The notes beneath the pieces are model-generated. The model was not told the origin of the DNA. It did no database searches and worked only from the letters and a program-made list of their open reading frames with translations. From Favolaschia claudopus (taxonomy: Eukaryota > Basidiomycota > Agaricomycetes > Agaricales > Mycenaceae), in contig JAWWNJ010000001.1 in NCBI GenBank assembly GCA_037176885.1, forward strand, positions 682,001 through 746,000: a DNA stretch of 64,000 bases, given 5' to 3'. Shown one piece after another: positions 55,306 through 64,000 of this stretch; position 1 is the first letter of the stretch, and every line of letters starts with the position of its first letter. The translations under genes and the position numbers were made by a program.

Positions 55306-57263
55306 ATCTATGGAAGAAATTCGCCGGACCTGCAGTTCAGTTTGGTGAGAACGTGATTCACGGTCGAATCCAGGATTGTATCCGCGTCATACAGTATGTC
55401 GAGTATTGTGTGCGTGTTGCTATCGTTGACGGAGAGCTTGAAGTGCGCCGCACTCGCGTAATCCAATACCCTGCAGTGGCAGGTAATAAGAAGTACACCT
55501 AAGGTGAGCGGGATGTCGTGCCTGAGGCGATAAGCCGGGGGCGACCTACAGAGCAACATTCGGCTTCAGTCGACAACACGACGGCATAGCACTTACATGA
55601 GCGGTTTACATGGTGGCGATGGCAGTCGCGCCTGTATGCCCTCCAGCTCTGACGGCGAGCTCGCCTGCCCACGTTCGAGAGTCTGTCCTCCTGGTCACCG
55701 TCTACATGCCGCTCGACGATGTGCACATATGCGAGGTCGGGGAAGCATTCGCCTGGGTGAAGAGGTACAAATAGGTGGGCCGGGGGTCGGCGGAGTGCAT
55801 CCCTTGAAGCCAAGTCGCGTTTTGGTTCATCATGGGCATGACATGATGGAGAGCAGGTGTCGTATATACCGAGAAGAGCTGACGCTGTCTTTTCTCGCCC
55901 TCGGCTTCACCTCGAGCGGAATTTCCGATGGATCCATCGTAGGCGTCGTGATGAGTGTTGCTGTTGCCGTTTTACATGAATTAGTCGAGGAGGTAACCGT
56001 TTGCGCCCTGGGTCTCGACGGCATCGAAGCCTTGCGTTCGAGGTAACCTATGCGTACAGGTCGGCAAACTCTCTCAGCTCGCCGAAGGCGAGAAGGCGGG
56101 CGGGGGAGGGGATCTGCCGTCGAGGGCACATCCGATGCGAAGACATGCGGGATACCCGCGTCGTGCAGGAAGATGAAAGGGCCGTTGGCGTGCCATTTAT
56201 TGGTACTTGATCTGCGACAAAGCAACGAAGAAATCAGAAACTTGTACCGGAACCGACATAATGATTGAACCTTTTCTTACACGACGATTTGTACTTCAGA
56301 CCATATGCCCCGCGAATATTTGGAAGTGGCGGCGCGTTTTGCGACGAGGGTCGCCTTTTGAGATGATGAAGCTTCCGGGGGTGCTCAACGTTGCCCAGAG
56401 TAGTCTGCAAGGTGCATGGTTCTCCTCTGCGTGACTAGCAGCCTCATCCCTTTCCGAGGAAACCGATGCATGTCTTCAGCGTCCCTTCCCTGGTGCTCGG
56501 CGTATAAAGCGCGGAAGAGCTGGCGGAAATCGAACGCAGTCGATGACAAGAACACCAACGGAGTCCAGGGAGCGAGGATTGAAGCTGAAAACCATACAGC
56601 CTTGACATGAATGACGAGTCTTCACCGTAACTGCCAGTCGAGTCAAAATTCCATCCGAGCAGGTCGGAGTTGCCAGAGTCCCAGACCGGCGGGGGGCTTG
56701 ACATCATCGTTCGCAGCGTTTCTTCAATTACTTCCTCAGTGCCGACTCAAGCCTCTCTTCCACAACCAAGTTGGGCGGATCTGCTTTTGGTGGTGCGGCG
56801 CATCCAACACAAGTGTGCATGATACGTTGCGGGCATACTTCAAGTGAGGTTCTTTCGCAACCTTTTTGAAGGCTTGGTCGATGTCGGGAGCCCGTATTGT
56901 GCCACACAGCTGGAATAGATGCTCTGTAACTCTAGCCGCCATGTCGTGACCATGCAGGGCAATGGTGAGGAGGACGTACAGAAAGAGTCGGCGATGCCGA
57001 CTCGGAGTCACACGTTCCCGAAAAGAAATTTGTTGACCCTATTCGAGGCTTTTTCTATGTCATCATCTGCTGGAGCTTGTATCTGGCGGAGTTTGACTGG
57101 AACTCGGAACTGGCATTTGCGCCATTCAACGAACAGATCCATGAAAAAATTCTATATTCTCTACTTGACACAGCGCTCCACTGGCAAATGTGCATATTCT
57201 ACTGTACAGTCACGAAACCGAGCTGAAAGATCATAGCATACTCACGCATCAGCGAGTCAATAA
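55306..57263. other. spacer with protein-like fragments on the minus strand
   Basis: No complete gene is recognised. Minus-strand frames with plausible composition include VLDYASAAHFKLSVNDSNTH, CFPDLAYVHIVERHVDG, NSDLLGWNFDSTGSYGEDSS and RVTEHLFQLCGTIRAPDIDQ. They are separated by stops and frame changes. They could be exons of one or two decayed genes. No family could be assigned. Confidence 0.35.
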
Positions 57264-58664
57264 TTATGGTTCATAGGCCCATCTCAGACCACACTTCTCA
57301 CCCCATTCCTCTTGTACTTCCTTGGAGAACTGGCACATTGTGTGATGAACGAACGGCTCACAGGGAGAGTACCATCCATCGTTTCCGTTATCGTTCGGGT
57401 CAACGATGGGCACCAATTCACTAGAATCATCCGCATAACGAAACATCGCTACCTCAAAACCCCGGCTTCCAGCTTGCAGGCAAAGAAACGCATGTGCGGC
57501 TGACTCTCTCGCCCATAGAGCCTTGCGTACCCACGCACCTGCTTGATACCAGCCTTACCGTCCGAAAGTTTGTTCTCCACCATTATAATCGGAATCTCAA
57601 TCGCCCGGAAAGTGCTCCATTCTCAAATGCATGAGAGAGGGGATGTTTTGGAACACAAGAGAGACGTCAGGTCGTTTGAGCTCATTGTTGGCTATTTCGA
57701 CCGCCCGAAGAACGGAGTCAATTGTCATGCCAGGCGGAAGAACCGACGGCGGCTCAGACTGGTTAAAGAAGTCGTCCGAATTCATAGGCTGGAGAGGGAC
57801 ATGGCTGAAGTCAACGGGAGGATGGGCGTCTATTGGAAGCTTGAACTGCATGAACACTTCCGAGTCATCCTCAGGAGATTCTTCGCTGTGAGTGTGCATT
57901 CCCTCGTTACGAGTACTTATTGGCGTGGATGTACTTCCGACATTCCCATCGAAGTCAGAGTCGAGCTCCTAGCATGTTTAAGCAGGGCACCCAAAAGCAG
58001 TCACGAAATGACACACAAATTTAAACGAGTCCTGACCAACGTCAGCTCTGATCGACCAGTCTCGTATAATTTTCTGAATGTCTTCCGGAGCCAAGGCGCG
58101 AAACGTATGTTGAGGTTGGATAAGAAATTGGTGGGTGGCCGGAAAATAGATGGAAAGCCAGGCGCAAGCCAAACGATCAACGTGGGGCTTCGAAGATGAC
58201 ACCAGGTTTGTTGCGAGGAGGCAGAGGCATTTGTCGGAAAATTGTTGACCAAAGCTGTTGGGAATCGGGGGACATGAATTGGACGAGGAGTCGATTCGAG
58301 CACAAGTGGGAGCACTCCGTCGATGCTCGAAGCGATTAATCGAGCCATATCGGCACTGCTGGTCTTCAAGTCCTTTAACAGCTATTGGAATACCGTGGTC
58401 AGCGTGGGCACAAACGAGGGAGACAAACGGATTTACATACCTGTTCGATTGTTGCCACCGAGGATTGGCAGTTCTGTATTGACGACCGGGCGGACGACGG
58501 ACCATCCGCTGGTTTGCTACGGAGGAGTAGTTAGATTGAGTCATGAGTGAAAACAACAGACAAACCTGTCTGGCCTGACTCAAAGCCCAGGTCAAGCGAC
58601 CGGAAATCGCTTGCCATCTGGTTCCAAGTTGGACGACACGGTCTATAATGGGTTGTAGGTCCAT
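57264..58664 (-). CDS. hypothetical protein with a possible PD-(D/E)XK-like region
   Basis: The start at 58664 gives MDLQPIIDRVVQLGTRWQAI. Introns near 58520-58566 and 58393-58442 join SGWSVVRPVVNTELPILGGN to the next exon, and an intron near 57975-58020 leads to ELDSDFDGNVGSTSTPISTR. Later come KLPIDAHPPVDFSHVPLQPM and VLRAVEIANNELKRPDVSLV. The 3' part reads AIEIPIIMVENKLSDGKAGI, then KQVRGYARLYGRESQPHMRF and FRYADDSSELVPIVDPND. The VENK motif inside a beta-alpha setting resembles the E-x-K of PD-(D/E)XK nucleases found in many Agaricomycete hypothetical proteins. This is an inference from pattern only. At least two one- or two-base slips, near 57603 and 57460, interrupt the frame. Confidence 0.5.
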
Positions 58665-59544
58665 CTGATGTTAGAACGGCGGTTGTGAGTACGGGGTTCG
58701 TTGTTTGAGATTGGTGAGTAGTGCGATTTGAGATGAAGGTTAAGGCGAAGAGGAAGTTGGGAAAGCGAACCTTCTTATATGATGTGTGGGTGGCATGGCT
58801 ATGTGTGGCGTGGCTTATTCTGCGTCAAGGACAATTGAATGGTGGTCCGCGAATAGCTTGAAATGATGGTCGCGCTTTGAAATGATTTGAACGCTTTGAT
58901 ACTAGTAGTGACGCTTTGAAAATCTCCACAGCGAATCAGGGCAAGGGATGCGAGAATATTCCAGCGGAAAGTCACTGAGCCTTAACGGTTGGCACTAGAG
59001 TCTCGCGTGAATACGCCTCGGCGACAATCTCTGAGATTTTGAAAAGAGAGAAGGGAGTCGACTTCGGATCGATTCACGAGTAAAGCACAGAGTCGTCATT
59101 GGAGGAATCAAATCCCGATTTTTTCCAGAAACGGTTGGAACCGTCAAAGATTAGCAGCATGCACATCGGCTCAACTTGAGGGTCTAAGCGGCGGAATAGT
59201 CATTCGGTCGGGATGAGCTGCAAGGGCAGTGCTTGGAATTCTCGAGGCGCTTCGTTTGACCATGATGCGTATGTAAGTAGCAGAAGTGGACCACTTCCAC
59301 AACCTAGACGGGTGAGCCTCTGTCGTGCCGAGCTAAGCTATTGTGCAGTAATGTCGAAGGAAAGAGCAGCATGAGCATAAGAGAGAAACACGCACATCAA
59401 CTTGAAGTCACGGTCATTCTTTCCAAATGAGGCAAATTGTTGCGTTTAATATTCCATTTACAGGTACAGTGAGGTGGGGGAGGGGCAGGCAAATATATCA
59501 TACATAGCAGGTTATTAAAATACGGTTGCGATATCCAAGCCACA
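58665..59544. other. intergenic region
   Basis: About 880 bp upstream of the gene at 57264-58664 and downstream of the gene at 59545-60196. Short near-repeats of CGCTTTGAAA occur near 58870-58920. No gene is recognised. Confidence 0.4.
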
Positions 59545-60196
59545 CTAGGATTTAATCTTGCGAGCATTCACAGGAACGCCAAGTTGGGCCAGGACTGCGA
59601 CATATCAGCTTAATGTCAGCGACGATCAAGAAAATCATACCTTCCTGTATGGTCGGAACGGCTTCCACAAGATACCACAGCTCTTTGTTGGCACAGAGTA
59701 CTTTGTACATCTCGTCTGGCAAAAAGTTCGCCCCTGTTGACAAACAATCATGTTGAGACTTTCAAGAATTTGCCCAATGAAGCACATACCGCCGCCGTAA
59801 AGAGAGTAGCGTACTGTTGTCGGCTGAAATTCCTCCCAAAGGAATACCAGAGTGCTTTCCATATCTTTCGTACCAATTCGCCTTGGCTTCTTCGGAAAGA
59901 CAAGACAACTTTTCATATGTCGAATCGCCTTGCCGGGCTTTGGAATAGGGAAAGAAGGAGATGCCAAAGAAATAGCAGCCAGGATGTTTCGGGTCACGCA
60001 TAGGCATGAGCTCGTATACGAATCGCTCAACGTGCCACTGGAGGGCATAAACAAGGTCGTTACCGAACCTCGCTTTGTGCTGCTCGCTGCAAGCTTCGCG
60101 AGATATCTTCTCGAGTGTGGCATGCGGTATAATAAACCCGGTCGTGTATGCAGCGGTCCCGCGACGGAACTGGTATTCTCGTTGAGTGGAGGGCAT
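59545..60196 (-). CDS. conserved fungal hypothetical protein
   Basis: The start at 60196 gives MPSTQREYQFRRGTAAYTTG. The first exon continues with ALQWHVERFVYELMPMRDPK, GCYFFGISFFPYSKARQ and STYEKLSCLSEEAKANWYER. Two further exons give SLYGGGANFLPDEMYKVLCA, then ELWYLVEAVPTIQE and VLAQLGVPVNARKIKS, ending at 59545. The order is continuous and soluble, with no signal peptide, membrane helix or catalytic motif I can name. A slip of one or two bases is needed near 59820, between GKHSGIPLGGIS and RYSLYGGG. It shares a 141-bp divergent promoter with centrin. Confidence 0.65.
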
Positions 60197-60337
60197 GGTG
60201 GGAGATGGGGGAAGTGAACAAAGGGATAAATGGTAACGTGATCGTGTGTCAGGAAGGACGTGACTGCCAGTGTCACATCCTGTCACGTTTTCCGCGACCC
60301 ACAACGCGTCGATTAACCCCTCTTAACTCGTCCCGCC
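60197..60337. promoter_or_regulatory. compact divergent promoter region
   Basis: Only 141 bp separate the ATG of the minus-strand hypothetical gene (60196) and the centrin ATG (60338). The two genes must share or overlap regulatory sequence. No canonical TATA element stands out. Confidence 0.5.
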
Positions 60338-60945
60338 ATGTACACCTCCTCCGCCGCTCAAAAAGCCAAACGACGCACACACTCCCGCCCAGAGCTCTCA
60401 GACGAACAGAAACAAGAGATTAAGGAAGCCTTCGAGCTCTTCGACACCGATGGCGACGGCGCAGTCGACTACCACGAACTCAAAGTCGCGATGCGGGCGC
60501 TGGGCTTCGATATGAAGAAGCGGAAGTGCTGAAGATTCTACGGGATCATGATAATTCTGGGAGGGGGCTCATGAACTTCGAAGATTTCGCGAAAATCAGT
60601 GTGTCGTCTCTCGGCTGTGTCATGTAAAGTCACGTATAAACGCGTGCAGTGAGCGAACGAATACTCGCGCGCGACCCCATGGATGAAATACGGCGCGCAT
60701 TCCAACTGTTTGATGACGATAACACGGGCAAGATATCGTTGCGGAATCTACGAAGGGTGGCAAAAGAAATCGGTGATCGGTTAGAGGACGACGAGCTGTG
60801 AGATTTGCTTTACTTCCCCTGTCCTTGTAGCCAACCCATGCTGACGACTGCCCTACAGACAAGCCATGATAGAAGAGTTTGACCTGGATCAAGACGGGAG
60901 ATCAACGAGCAGGAGTTCTTTGCTATCATGACAGACGACGCCTGA
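60338..60945 (+). CDS. CDC31: centrin (Cdc31-like EF-hand protein), two one-base frame slips
   Basis: The start gives a basic N-terminus ([20 protein letters not shown]), then [20 protein letters not shown]. The first EF hand is canonical ([12 protein letters not shown]), the second is degenerate (around [18 protein letters not shown]), the third has [13 protein letters not shown] and the fourth [20 protein letters not shown] and [20 protein letters not shown] are diagnostic of centrin rather than calmodulin. Centrin organises spindle-pole bodies and also serves in mRNA export and DNA repair. The frame breaks twice by a missing base, after DMKK near 60520 and in a GGG run at 60896-60898, where one more G would restore the fourth EF hand. 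An essential, normally single-copy gene with two homopolymer deletions suggests consensus error. Confidence 0.85.
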
Positions 60946-61684
60946 GTCGAGGCCCTTTTCCGTATGTCGTCTCGGCTCCGCGACTGTCCTATCCCTTCAT
61001 AAGCTTCACAGGTCGCTCTTTTTCTTTCCCTCTACACATCTGTCGTCGCATTGCTGTCCATCGTCATTGTAATACCATATCTTGCAAGTTTTCTCAGATA
61101 GCACTTCGTGTCCCCCGCCCTTCAAACCTGCGCTGGCTCTATCTCTCCATAACAACATTCTCTACACCAACAACACGGTTCTGGATCCCTGGAGATGCCC
61201 ACAAGAAGATCGTCCATGTAAGTGACGACGGCAGAAAGTGCACCGACCTCACGAACGACGTATTCACTCCCGCAGAGCGTGACACCACCGTGCTTCATAC
61301 CATCTTCCGCAGTTTGCGGTATGACCCGGGACACCGAAAACTCTATTTTCCTGATGGGGAAGTTGACAGACGGGGCCGTCTGGGTCGTTGAGCGTTTTGG
61401 GATGAAAACGGCGGCGAGGTGGGTAGTTGGAAGGTCAATGGCGGGTCGCCGTTCGGCTCCATCTGCACCCCCCCTCCGCGTTACGCAGACCTCTCGGTAC
61501 CCTGGGCATTGGATCTGGCGAGCGCGGGACGTTACTCGATTAACGACAGCAACGCCGACCGCTAATCGATGACTCACGCGGACGGCACTAGTGTTGATAT
61601 AAGCCTGGATATCGTCGCGAAATGACGCTTTCTCCGAGCTCAGCAAGCAACAAGTCGCTGTTATCGAAAGGTTCCGACGGACGA
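60946..61684. other. interval with degenerate protein-like fragments
   Basis: Plus-strand pieces DGAVWVVERFG and SWKVNGGSPFGSICTPPPRY are in different frames and look like remains of one secreted or beta-sheet protein. A 174-codon antisense frame at 61122-61646 is judged a shadow. No gene model is proposed. Confidence 0.3.
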
Positions 61685-61797
61685 CTCTCGTCTCAGAAGT
61701 ATGAGCTTTGGCACTCGATTCATCTTATACAATACTGCAATACTGCATCATATACCTACAAACTACCATCTTTCATCTGCCTCTGTCGCACCTTCGC

Positions 61798-62996
61798 TCA
61801 CTTGCCCACATATTCCCAGCTGGTATGCTCCGCCTCCCCACCATCCTCTTAACAACTCCCTCGCCTTCAAGCTTCCGCAAATGCAAAGTGACACCATGCG
61901 CCGCCGGTAGCCACAATGACTCCGGATACGCCGAATAAATCGTCGCACCAGCGTCCACGTCGTCCACGGATGCCTTTCACTCGCCTCCTTCTCCCCTAAC
62001 GCAGCGGGCGGCGGCCGCTTGAGCACCTCAATGATCTGCAACTTCCCGCTCCAACCGATGCTTCCTATTACGTCGCAATGACCTCCTGCCCATCCTCCAC
62101 AACGGGCCCGTGTCCCGGATACAACTTCACCGCCTTCTCCGTCTTGCAGAACTCCAGCATCCGCCCCAGACTCGCTAGATACGTCGCCAAATCCTCGAAC
62201 ACCGCCGTCCCCTGGCCGAGGACCGTGTCCGCCGTATAGAGCGCATTGTCTTGTGGGAAGTGAAGGCATATAGAGTCGACAGTGTGGCCCGGGGTGTGTG
62301 CAGGACGCGGAGCTGTGAGATGATCTGTCCGTCATCCAGGTCGTGGAATACACTTCCAGACGGATTGGGGCGTAAACGATCCAGGCAGGAGAGACTCCAG
62401 TATCGAGGGAAGCCGATTATTTGTATTCGATATTGGTATCGTGGCGGGGAACTTGTGTAGTCGTGGGGGTTTGAAAGTAGCGGCGGCGTTTCCGTTTCTC
62501 TGATCCCACAAGCGTTTGAGGAGCGCCAATACACTGGGTAGACCGCCGACATGGTCAGGATGCCAGTGCGAGATGATGATGTCCGATACGTCGGCGGCGG
62601 CGGAGTCGACCTCGCTGGACGTAACCGCAGCATTGGCGTCTCCGAAAGCGGATTCGAGAAACGGGAGATACTCCTCCCGACCCTCCCCAGTGTCGACGAG
62701 GGTGAATGGTCGTTGTTTTCCCGACGATGTAGGTGTTGGTGCCTGGTTATTCAGATCTATCTCACTTCATACAAGACGGGTTCCTGTGCCCTGCGTTACC
62801 TTGCAGTGTAAATTTACCAGGATTCTGACAACAAGTTTCACATTTCAAAGCACTGTGCGAGGTACAGAGAGACTCTGACCTGTCCAAGGACGCGTATCAC
62901 ACTTTCGCTAAGCTGTTCGCGGTGGTAAGTGAGGTTATTGCTTGGATCGAGAACGCGTACTCGTGAAACGGATGCGAGAGCCTCGAGTTTCTCCAT
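61798..62996 (-). pseudogene. metallo-beta-lactamase-fold hydrolase (LACTB2-like), right copy, disrupted
   Basis: Inverted paralog of 53988-55178, with the start at 62996. ISHWHPDHVGGLPSV is conserved. The PGHGP site that is damaged in the left copy is intact here, near 62101-62118. The copy carries other lesions: two extra bases around 62298 shift the frame just before the HTPGH zinc motif, and a change near 62067-62074 turns the ATYVKHR stretch into an early stop. Neither copy as written encodes a full protein. Confidence 0.75.
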
Positions 62997-63104
62997 GGTA
63001 GGAGGACAGATACGAATTCGGGCCGGTATGCACCCGAACTCCGGAATGCCTTTACGTTAATCGAAAATCGGTCAAAGCGGGAATTCTGTGTTTCACAGGC
63101 CCAA

Positions 63105-64000
63105 TTAAAGGGTCAGCATGCAGGAAGTTGATATTATTGTGGAAATATAGTATACTTTACGTGCACACCACATTATCGATAACATTATTTTCTGATTAAT
63201 CATTCGCGATCCTCCTTGAAGATAATCTATTTGACTTTCAGCCTCGGCCTCCATTTCATCCCCGCTTTGTTCGTCAAAGCGATCCCGCGTGGACGCAAAA
63301 TTTCGGACCACCGCACCCAGTAACTCTTTGCGATTTCCCTTCTGCATGAGGAGGTAAGTGGAACGAATATCAATTCATGCACTGCATGGAACACTCACTT
63401 CGTTTGTTGGCCACGAACAACAAGTGACTGCGAGATCACGTAGGTTGGGAAAACATTCGGGCTCAAACTGCGAAAAGAAAACGTCCCAGGCCGTGATAAC
63501 TTGTTTCTTCTCTCTGGAGCGCAATTTTTGGTCAAGTAGATGAGATGTGGTGAAGTGCACCTTACTTGTACCAATACATCTTGAAAGTAATTTTCGCTAG
63601 CGGATGAACGGCTTGAGAAGAGTATAGATCTTGTACGGATGGAGGATGTTCCTATAAGTAATGAAATTGTAAATCGCTACCGAGATGGGAAAAAGAAGAA
63701 GACATACAACTGAGTCGTCTTCAAAGAAAGTGATCGAGTTCAAATTTGAACATAGGTCGAAAATTTTGCTTGTTTTCAATCCTTCAAGGTGGGAAAATGG
63801 AAGCTCGAGTTGGGTTAATTTGGAACCATGCTTGACGAGAAAGTCCTTGGGAGTCGAACAATCGTCTGAAAACTCAACGCGCCGGATACTGGTCAATCTA
63901 GTAAAAGGATGTTCAATGAGAAGGGGAAGGGGACATGAGACAGAGGGTACGCACGTTAAGTGAGTCAAAAGATTCAAAAACGAAGCGCTGGCCGTCGTCG
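63105..64000 (-). pseudogene. F-box/LRR protein gene, 3' part (right copy, cut by the window edge)
   Basis: Minus-strand pieces TSIRRVEFSDDCSTPKDFLV, LTQLELPFSHLEGLKTSKIF, DLCSNLNSITFFEDDSVV and RDRFDEQSGDEMEAEAESQI match the 3' half of the left copy at 53100-53913. The F-box end lies outside the window. Whether this copy is functional cannot be judged. Confidence 0.6.

Larger units (their letters stand above)
61685..64000 (-). repeat. right arm of the inverted segmental duplication (truncated by the window)
   Basis: Inverted counterpart of 52998-55305. It carries a metallo-beta-lactamase gene and the 3' half of an F-box/LRR gene on the minus strand. Similarity starts at about 61688 (CGTCTCAGAAGTATGAGCTT against CGTCTCAAAAGTACGATCAT) and continues to the last base of the window. 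Confidence 0.88.

Noticed and set aside
55597..56046. 149-codon plus-strand ORF in the spacer
   Set aside because: Composition is not protein-like and it overlaps better minus-strand fragments.
61122..61646. 174-codon minus-strand ORF
   Set aside because: Lies antisense to plus-strand fragments that look more protein-like; no recognisable motif.

Overview
The window comes from the nuclear genome of a filamentous basidiomycete, most likely an Agaricomycete. The genes are split by many very short GT-AG introns, mostly 45-60 nt. The families also fit: HGDLRGAN-type Ser/Thr kinases, DUF6534 membrane proteins, F-box/LRR proteins with an LPxE start, a GPI-type chitin deacetylase, GH28 polygalacturonases, QDE-1-type RNA-dependent RNA polymerases, centrin and ribosomal protein eL28. 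I see no operons, prophages, CRISPR arrays or convincing tRNA genes. Gene models were built by hand from splice signals, frame continuity and family motifs, so exon edges are estimates.

Left part (1-31 kb): a kinase joined in one long exon to an Est1-like RNA/DNA-binding region (632-4380); a secreted, probably GPI-anchored chitin deacetylase (6592-8461); a small secreted-protein gene with a hAT-like MITE in its promoter (9427-10653); two tandem endopolygalacturonases (10920-15214); a Pep12-type syntaxin; a zinc-ribbon protein; RNA-dependent RNA polymerase A (18891-23370); two F-box/LRR genes; a DUF6534 seven-helix-type protein assembled from very small exons; and ribosomal protein eL28.

Middle (32.4-50.5 kb): a perfect array of five 1,275-bp head-to-tail repeats (32449-38823), then a Trf4/Cid14-like non-canonical poly(A) polymerase, an Rpd3-class histone deacetylase, a MYND-finger protein and RNA-dependent RNA polymerase B (45854-50460). 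A nucleotidyltransferase, a class I HDAC and an RdRP side by side resemble the parts of fungal RNA-based silencing and surveillance, though co-function is only inferred. In both RdRP paralogs the catalytic DxDGD motif is carried by a 12-nt microexon.

Right part (51-64 kb): an inverted segmental duplication. An F-box/LRR gene followed by a metallo-beta-lactamase gene lies at 51.4-55.3 kb and again in reverse at 61.7-64 kb, running off the window. The arms flank about 6.4 kb that holds a putative PD-(D/E)XK-like protein, a conserved fungal hypothetical and centrin. Many genes from 42.8 kb onward, including essential-type ones such as centrin and the HDAC, carry single-base frame slips, often in short homopolymers, whereas RdRP B between them reads cleanly. 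This suggests consensus errors, decay, or both.
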